Below are positions 30,189 to 30,844 of a stretch of 30,844 nucleotides of DNA, piece by piece. Source of the DNA: JAIVGV01 sp035295985 (GTDB taxonomy: Bacteria > Acidobacteriota > Blastocatellia > Pyrinomonadales > Pyrinomonadaceae). Position 1 is the first letter of the stretch. Each line of letters starts with the position of its first letter. A model generated the notes under the pieces. That model had not been told where the DNA came from. It saw only the letters and a program-made list of their open reading frames with translations, and made no database searches. The position numbers were made by a program, and so were the translations under genes. Location: NCBI GenBank assembly GCA_035295985.1, contig DATHBT010000273.1, forward strand, positions 1-30,844. The letters run 5' to 3'.

Positions 30189-30844
30189 ATGATCCTCGCG
30201 GGCGACATCGGCGGAACCAAGACCAACATCGCGCTCTTCGACGAGGACGGCCGGGGCGCGGACAAGCCCATCGGGCAGAAGAGTTATCCGAGCGGCTCTT
30301 ACGACTCCCTCGACACCATCGTCGCCGAGTTCGTCGCCGAACGAAAACCCGACCGGATCACGCGCGCCTGCTTCGGCATCGCCGGCCCCGTCGTCGGCAA
30401 CCGCGTCGAGACGCCGAACCTCGCGTGGATCATCGAGGGCGACAGGCTCGCCGGCGCGCTCGGCATAGAGGCGGTCGCGCTCATCAACGACCTGGAGGCC
30501 ACGGCCTACGGCGTCGAAGTCCTGCACGACGAGCAAATCTTCACGCTGAACGAAGGCGCGGGCGGCGGCGACGGCCACCGCGGCCTGATCGCCGCGGGCA
30601 CGGGGCTGGGCATGGCCGCAATCTTCTGGGACGGCGCGCGCTACCACCCGATGGCCTCCGAGGGCGGCCACATCGACTTCGCCCCCCGCAACGAACTCGA
30701 AGACTCGCTGCTCGACTACATGCGCCGCAAGATCGGCGGCCGGATCAGCTACGAGCGCGTACTTTCGGGGATGGGGCTGATCAACGTCTATCAGTTCCTG
30801 CGCGACGAAGGCCACGGCGAGGAGCCTGCCTGGCTCGCGGAGCG
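30189..30844 (+). CDS. glk: Glucokinase (start only, cut by window edge)
   Basis: The frame from ATG 30189 is open to the window end (218 codons). It begins MILAGDIGGTKTNIALFD, the phosphate-1 loop of hexokinase/ROK-like kinases. It continues with CFGIAGPVVGNRVETPNLAW, LINDLEATAYG (catalytic Asp), AAGTGLGMAA and ASEGGHIDFAP, as in the bacterial Glk family. It phosphorylates glucose with ATP to glucose-6-phosphate, the entry substrate for the genes before it. GGGCGAG upstream is a likely ribosome site. The 94-base gap after opcA shows nothing else. Confidence 0.92.
   Translation, partial: MILAGDIGGTKTNIALFDEDGRGADKPIGQKSYPSGSYDSLDTIVAEFVAERKPDRITRACFGIAGPVVGNRVETPNLAWIIEGDRLAGALGIEAVALINDLEATAYGVEVLHDEQIFTLNEGAGGGDGHRGLIAAGTGLGMAAIFWDGARYHPMASEGGHIDFAPRNELEDSLLDYMRRKIGGRISYERVLSGMGLINVYQFLRDEGHGEEPAWLAE

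Overview
The window looks like chromosomal DNA of a GC-rich bacterium, most likely an acidobacterium (Blastocatellia-type). That placement rests on gene content and style: a secreted multi-Asp-box VPS10/BNR protein, a fused transaldolase/glucose-6-phosphate isomerase followed by gnd, zwf, opcA and glk, and intergenic palindromes built on GTCCGTGGTCAG and GTGACGGGTGACAGG. No rRNA or marker gene in the window proves the phylum.

Bases 1 to about 14486 are a mobile integron gene-cassette array. I count 19 attC recombination sites, 16 complete and 3 partial, most sharing a left arm AACAACGGCATGCACCCGAC and a right arm GGGTGATGCCGGGCGTTAG. They separate small, mostly single-gene cassettes of lower and mixed GC. 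No integron integrase or attI site is visible, so the integrase is either off the left edge or absent. Cassette products include an OmpA-like secreted protein, a SLATT-type two-TM effector, a four-TM protein (frameshifted), a secreted unknown whose frame runs through its attC, a cupin, a DUF6998-like possible PD-(D/E)XK protein, a Phd/VapC toxin-antitoxin pair with a dead toxin, a TlpA-like thioredoxin, an O-methyltransferase, a PIG-L deacetylase-like protein, a radical SAM/SPASM enzyme, a possible ParB/sulfiredoxin-fold protein, a secreted HExxH protease-like protein, a secreted unknown, a carboxypeptidase-regulatory-like domain protein and a class I methyltransferase. Between 1597 and about 4276 the attC sites and their genes point the other way, so this block is inverted relative to the array on both sides.

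Bases 14487-15584 are a junction. The array ends in a half attC at 14448. A protein-free stretch with many consecutive perfect hairpins (14922-15220) follows and is a good candidate for a structured RNA. Then comes a 41-base sequence (15422-15462) matching the anticodon-to-3'-end half of a tRNA-Phe without a recognisable 5' half, which resembles the attachment-site scar of a tRNA-targeting element.

Bases 15585-30844 are GC-rich core chromosome. First come the secreted VPS10/BNR protein (+), a DEDDh exonuclease (-), an ATP-grasp protein with a basic tail (-) and a secreted unknown (+) that ends in a clear terminator. The oxidative pentose-phosphate cluster follows: tal-pgi, gnd, zwf, opcA and the start of glk. 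Together these take glucose to glucose-6-phosphate, oxidise it to ribulose-5-phosphate with production of reduced cofactor, and recycle carbon to fructose-6-phosphate. Three of the gaps between these genes each hold a long inverted repeat.
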